From: Cinnamomum chago
Taxonomy: Eukaryota; Streptophyta; Magnoliopsida; Laurales; Lauraceae
Direction of reading: 5' to 3'
DNA length: 64,000 nucleotides
Assembly: GCA_038049695.1 (NCBI GenBank)
Contig: CP142452.1
Coordinates: 48,442,501-48,506,500 of the forward strand
Shown in pieces: positions 59,442-64,000 of the stretch (position 1 is the first letter of the stretch; every line of letters begins with the position of its first letter). The position numbers were made by a program, and so were the translations under genes. The notes under the pieces are model-generated. The model ran no database searches, was not told where the DNA came from, and was given only the letters and a program-made list of their open reading frames with translations.

Positions 59442-60680
59442 TTAACTTTTAGTAATCCACCTAAAGTCTTGAGAGGACTTCTCTTGCATATTTTTTTTAG
59501 AAAAAACACCAACACTTAAGGATTTAACTTGGTAGACCGACTTCTCATTATGATTGATATTATCTTGAGAAAAATGATTTGTCTTTTGATGTTGGTGAGT
59601 TTCTTTTATAATTTCCTTCTCCTTTTGCTTTGTGATCTTTAAATTTAGATTCTCAATTTTCTTCAAGAGATCTTTCATATGGGGTGTTAAAGGAGGTAAA
59701 TTTGGAAGTTCCTCTTTTGTTGGTTCCTTAAGTTTTGGTTTAAATTGATTGAAACTTCCAGAACCAAATTGAAGTGATTTCATTTGATTAGACTCATGAT
59801 TCCTTCGAGTTTTACATTCAAATCTTAGGTGCCCGTCATTTCCACAATAATTGCACTTTATCTTGGGCAAGGAAACCTGAGTTCTTGGAAGAGAGGTTTC
59901 ACTTTTAACAAAGGTATTAATAAATCCAGGTTCAAGAGGGGTTTTCCAATTAAAAAACCAAGGTCAGTCATATCTTTATGAAATTTACCCATTTTAAATA
60001 ATTGTTCAAATTTAACTTCTCCATGAGTAAACCTATTCTCATACTTTTGTTTGTAATCTCTAAGAATAGTGAATTGATCCCCTAAGGTTAGAGTTAACCT
60101 TTTTAACTTCCTTCAAGTTGTTTAGCTCTTTGTATGCAAGATTTAGTTTAACTTTAAGTTCATCAACCAAATTGGATCCAAGTTCTACATCTTTTAATTT
60201 GATTTGAGTTTCAGATAGTATAGCTTCAGAAATTGTTAACTTGGATTCTAAATAGTTAATGATTATGCTTTGCCTCAGAATTTGATCTCTTAATTTAGCA
60301 TTTTTATTAAACAGTTCATCATATCCGATCTTCAATTCATCTGAATTAATTTGAGCATTAGATAGGTTATGTAAGGAGATCAACAACTTAGAATCTAAGC
60401 AACTTATAGCTTCATTCTTTTCTCTACTTTCATTATGAGAGGTGTTTAAAGCTTTTGATAGCTTTTCAGATTCTTCTTTCAATTTCTTATTTTCCTTAAC
60501 AAGTTCTATGGAAAAGGTGTAGAGTTCATTATAAGCTTGTTGGAGATCATCTTCATTTTCAAGAAATTCATCTTCTATAAATTGAATAGCATGGGTTTCA
60601 TTTAAGGAATCTTCTTCTGAAGAACAAGAGATTTTGACTTTAAGAGAAGAATCTACACAATCTATCACAGTGGAATCCAT
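59442..60680 (-). pseudogene. Sirevirus-type gag, minus strand, broken
   Basis: Starts MDSTV at 60680, parallel to the intact gene at 21819. N-terminal half: acidic region plus coiled coil with the same LQQAYNELYT and NLSNAQ blocks. C-terminal half: one zinc knuckle CNYCGNDGHLRFEC (about 59820-59860) and a Lys-rich tail ending DFRWITKS. Between them (about 60090 and 59935) two frameshifts cancel out, so the halves end up in the same frame but the link is disrupted. Sequence is clearly diverged from 21819-23390, so this is another, older subfamily. Homology to the young element stops at about 59450, next to the gag stop. Confidence 0.85.
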
Positions 60681-60782
60681 ATCAAATGATTTTCAAGAAA
60701 GCACAACACTAGGGTCTTGACTCTAGGTTTTTACACCTAATCAAGAGTTTCCAAGACACTTGATCCTAATATAGACCACAAG

Positions 60783-60794
60783 GCTCTGATACCA
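60783..60794 (-). other. Primer-binding site, initiator tRNA-Met, minus strand
   Basis: The reverse complement of TGGTATCAGAGC, two bases from the LTR end at 60797, in the same arrangement as the young element. A ~100-bp leader separates it from gag. Confidence 0.9.
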
Positions 60795-60796
60795 AT

Positions 60797-62644
60797 TGTA
60801 AATCCAGGATCCTAACCCTAGAGGGGGGGGGGGTGGGGTTGAATAGGGTGAGCTTCAAATTAGTGACCAAATAATACCAATTTAGATTTCTTAAAAACTT
60901 AACTGGCCACTAGTGATGATTTATCAAATAAATGCGGAAGCTAAAAGCAATCACCACAAAGAATGCACCATCACACAATGATTTATAGTGGTTCAGCCTC
61001 AATGCCTACATCCACTACCGGCTTGTGATCCAACACCCCACCGGATTTCCACTATCTATGCTTTTCAATAGGCTAAGCAATAACCTCTAACACTATGCTT
61101 TCCTTACGCTTAGCAATAACCTATACACTATGCTTTTCTTAGGCTTAGCAATAACCTATACACTATGCTTTTCTAAGGCTAAGCAATAACCTTTACAAGA
61201 GTTGATTTCTCAAAGAAGGTGTCTATACAAACTCTCTAAGAGTTACAATTTAAGCTCAAATACAATGCCTCTTAAATAGGGGGATATGAAACTGTAAAAC
61301 AAACTCACACAACACTCTATGTAATGCAAAGATGAATGCACATGATGTATGTGTGTAAACTTCAATCAAAGTTAAAAGTCAGGCTCAAATGATATGTGCT
61401 CAAAGCATTTCAAAGTTTAAAGAACAGAAATAGTTAGATTGAGGTTGTATTGCAAATCACATGTTCTTTTTCAAAAGACAACTTGTAAAGATTTCATTAA
61501 TCAAGAAATGTAAGTTGTAAGAAAATTTAAATAATAAGGAACATGTCATTTAATGAAGGAGCAAAGATGTTTTCAAAACATAAAGATTTCCTATGAGATC
61601 ATAGAGTGAAAACAACTAGATAAATACTCAACCAAGTAGAGTGATCATGCATCAAATGAAAACAAGAAAGTTGAAGTAAGCATGATATATACAACAAGGC
61701 AATGACTTGGTTGAGACTAAGTGATGAATCCAATGATGAATAAATCAAAGATAATATAGAGGATTCAACACATCAAAGTTGACATGCTACAAGAGATTTT
61801 CCAATAAGACAAATTAGCATGTAACAAATGAGAAGAGCAAAGCTTACTAAGATGTATAACTATGAAATCAAGCTTTGTCTTTTCAAGATGTTTCCCTTGC
61901 TCCCTTGTATTATACTTGATCTTGGGTTTGAATGATGTTCAGAAGAAAACACCCAAGATTGGTCTCCAAGGAGACTCTCTAAAAACTCTCCCACAAAACA
62001 AAAAGAGTCCTTCTTAAATAAGGAAAAAAGAGTCCAACAGATCTCTTGTCGGTCAATCGACAAACAGGGTTCGATCGACCGAGCCCAACGGTCAAATTAC
62101 AACGGTCATAAAATTTTGAAACAAATTTATTGTCGGTTCACCGAGACTCATTCGGTCGACCGACATGGAACCGACACCTAACCGACAGAGCAAAAATGAC
62201 TGAAAACATGCTTTTTGGAATCAAAACCGAAACAAGGTTCGGTCAGGTACTGAGACTTCTTCGGTCGATCGACACTCGACCGACAAGCTGACTGACAGAA
62301 AAATAGCTTGCTGGAAATGGAACCGACAAAAGCTCGGTTGAGCTCGGTTCACATGTCGGTTAGCCGACACCTGACCGACAGTTTATACAGTCAGAGGATT
62401 TGAAGGTTTTGACTAGAAAAACTTTGGAACAAGGATTAACAGAAAATAAAAAGATTTCTTAGTCAAATAAAAATAACATTTTGAAACAAAATGAAATCAA
62501 CCAAAGACATTTTGAATAAAACATGATAAGGTTAATTTTCAAACATGATTTTCAATAAACCAAAATTCAATTTTGAGATTAGGCGGTGTGATGAAAATGA
62601 ATGCATATGTTAACCATCAAATTGCAAACTACATAGATCTAACA
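60797..62644 (-). repeat. 5' LTR of the minus-strand Sirevirus-like element (1848 bp)
   Basis: On the minus strand it starts TGTTAGATCTATGTAG and ends GGATCCTGGATTTACA. It keeps the long run of C before the end (G run on +, 60823-60839), the stem-loop repeats (about 61070-61200) and a palindrome region (62050-62390), but the palindromes are of another type. It serves the gag at 59442-60680. The other LTR is not in view. Confidence 0.85.
62050..62390. repeat. Palindrome cassette, mixed GTCGACC/TAGCCG type (Sirevirus LTR)
   Basis: GGTCGACCGAC-like words plus CTGGAAATGGAACCGAC, CTCGGTT, GGTTAGCCGAC and CTGACCGAC in the same order as the Tekay-type solo LTR at 36450-36900. Confidence 0.82.
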
Positions 62645-64000
62645 GCAGTGTCTCCCGGACGCGAAGACATCCGGAGGATTCTCCCGCTCCTTCAAGCCAA
62701 GGACATAACTAATATGAATGACATAATGGTTCATGAGATGAACCGGAGTCCACAAGTACACTAGATGTAATACATGTGTATGGATGAGATCCACATACAG
62801 GAGACATGTATTGCAAATCTTATACTTAAACATCTTCACAACCAGTGATGAGATTGGGCATCTCATCTGACAAGGTTGCAGCACTTTGATCACTATGAGA
62901 TAGTGTGATTTGTCTCGATCATCGGAATGTAAGATTCTGGATCATGGTGCTGGTACATTGGATGTATTGAAGGACCATGAGAAACACCTTATATACACTG
63001 TCTTTATATTGAGTCCACAAGTACACTAGATGTAATACATGTGTATGGATGAGATCCACATACAGGAGACATGTATTGCAAATCTTATACTTAAATATCT
63101 TCACAACCAGTGATGAGATTGGGCATCTCATCTGACAAGGTTGCAACACTTTGATCACTATGAGATAGTGTGATTTGTCTCGATCATCGGAATGTAAGAT
63201 TTTGGATCATGGTGCTGGTACATTGGATGTATTGAAGGACCATGAGAAACACCTTATATACACTGTCTTTACTTTAAGGTCTGCTCTCATAATTCCCTAG
63301 CAATAGGCTCATAATCCTGAGACATTAATGAACTCAAGTTTCTATCTATTCATTTGCTTTGAGTCACCAATGAGTGAGGCCAATTGTAGGTCAACACCTC
63401 GGTGATTTGGGTACGTGGTAGTAGAACTGTGGGAACATTCAATGGTCAAGATGGAATCTATCTTTAATAATCCCTTGTGCCAATTAATGAATTTATCATT
63501 GGTAAGTGCGCACCCATTCCAATTAAAAGTTAATTGGATCGGTACCAAATGATCATTATAATTAATTGGGGCCCAAGGATAATAAGATATGGATCTTTTT
63601 TTGTGGACAGGTCCAATTGATCCATGGATATAGATGGAGGGGCCTACTTGTGGTACTGAGGAAGTTTAGGGTCTTCATTGTAATATATTCCTAAGACTAG
63701 AGTTCAATTGCATTTATATAGTGGAGTTATTTGCAATTAACTATGGGCCCGGATTGCACATGAGATGTGGGGTCGCGTGTCCCAGTTGGAGCCAGCCTTC
63801 TAAGGAATCCTTAGTGGTCCCCACGCTAGCCCAAGATATTAGAAAGATACTAATTATATTAGAACTCTAAAAGGAAATAGAAAGTTACTATTTCTATTTG
63901 AAGTGAGACTTCTAATAGTGGTAATAGTAAGTTACTAATTATTAATGGAAGTGAGACTTCTATTTTAATTAGTAAAAGAGGAAGTTACTAATCATATTTG
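62645..64000 (+). repeat. Copia-LTR-like sequence, runs off the window
   Basis: No coding frame. Phrases such as ATGGGCCCGGATTGCAC and the general texture resemble the second half of long copia LTRs, but no end, PBS or partner is visible. The first five bases, gcagt, are the expected duplication of the neighbouring Sirevirus insertion. It contains a 265-bp direct duplication. Confidence 0.4.
62746..63271 (+). repeat. 265-bp direct tandem duplication
   Basis: Copy 1 is 62746-63010, copy 2 is 63011-63271. They differ at about three positions by eye (near 62829, 62879 and 62936 in copy 1). Both start GAGTCCACAAGTACAC and end in ACACTGTCTTTA. Confidence 0.92.

Overview
The window is plant nuclear DNA and almost entirely a nest of LTR retrotransposons. 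I see no host gene, tRNA, rRNA or CRISPR array. The element types (a chromodomain Ty3/gypsy of Tekay/Del type, Sirevirus-like Ty1/copia elements, a Tat/Ogre-like gag, and a long copia LTR that looks Angela-like) and the initiator-Met primer sites point to a flowering plant with a repeat-rich genome. The species cannot be told from this.

Left part (1-29742, + strand): a head-to-tail array of one Tekay-like element in which neighbouring internal regions share a single LTR: partial internal A (1-3297), LTR1 (3298-6285), internal B (6286-11251), LTR2 (11252-14241), internal C (14242-19207), LTR3 (19208-29742). The period is about 7.95 kb. All three internals share two nonsense codons in the integrase region, and each also has breaks of its own. 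LTR3 is split by a very young, gag-only Sirevirus-like element (19946-27489; 5-bp target duplication cttac; LTRs almost identical) that has no pol.

Middle (29743-40325): the array ends inside an older, diverged copy of the same Sirevirus family, of which the 3' interior and 3' LTR remain (29743-33181). That copy sits in a broken Tat/Ogre-like gag on the minus strand (33182-39010), with a primer-site candidate and a probable LTR (39362-40325). The gag is also interrupted by a 3.0-kb Tekay-type solo LTR (35084-38081) with a perfect atcga duplication. From youngest to oldest, the visible chain is: gag-only Sirevirus, in Tekay array, in older Sirevirus, in Tat-like element.

Right part (40326-64000): a decayed minus-strand unit (40326-41064 plus 58194-59450) with a 'putative plant transposon protein'-like pseudogene is split by a 17.1-kb Tekay-type insertion (41065-58193, duplication gtaag). 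That insertion keeps two LTRs and 1.6 kb of unrecognised interior. Its 5' LTR is in turn split by two more Tekay-type solo LTRs (47334-51463 and 51709-56836), and the second holds a copia solo LTR (53638-55605). Beyond lie a minus-strand Sirevirus gag pseudogene with its primer site and LTR (59442-62644), then copia-LTR-like DNA with a 265-bp tandem duplication (62645-64000).

The most unusual signal is a set of palindrome-rich CG cassettes in the LTRs. Related LTRs carry different cassettes at the same place, while unrelated LTRs (gypsy Tekay and copia Sirevirus) share the same cassette vocabulary and order. All comparisons were made by eye.
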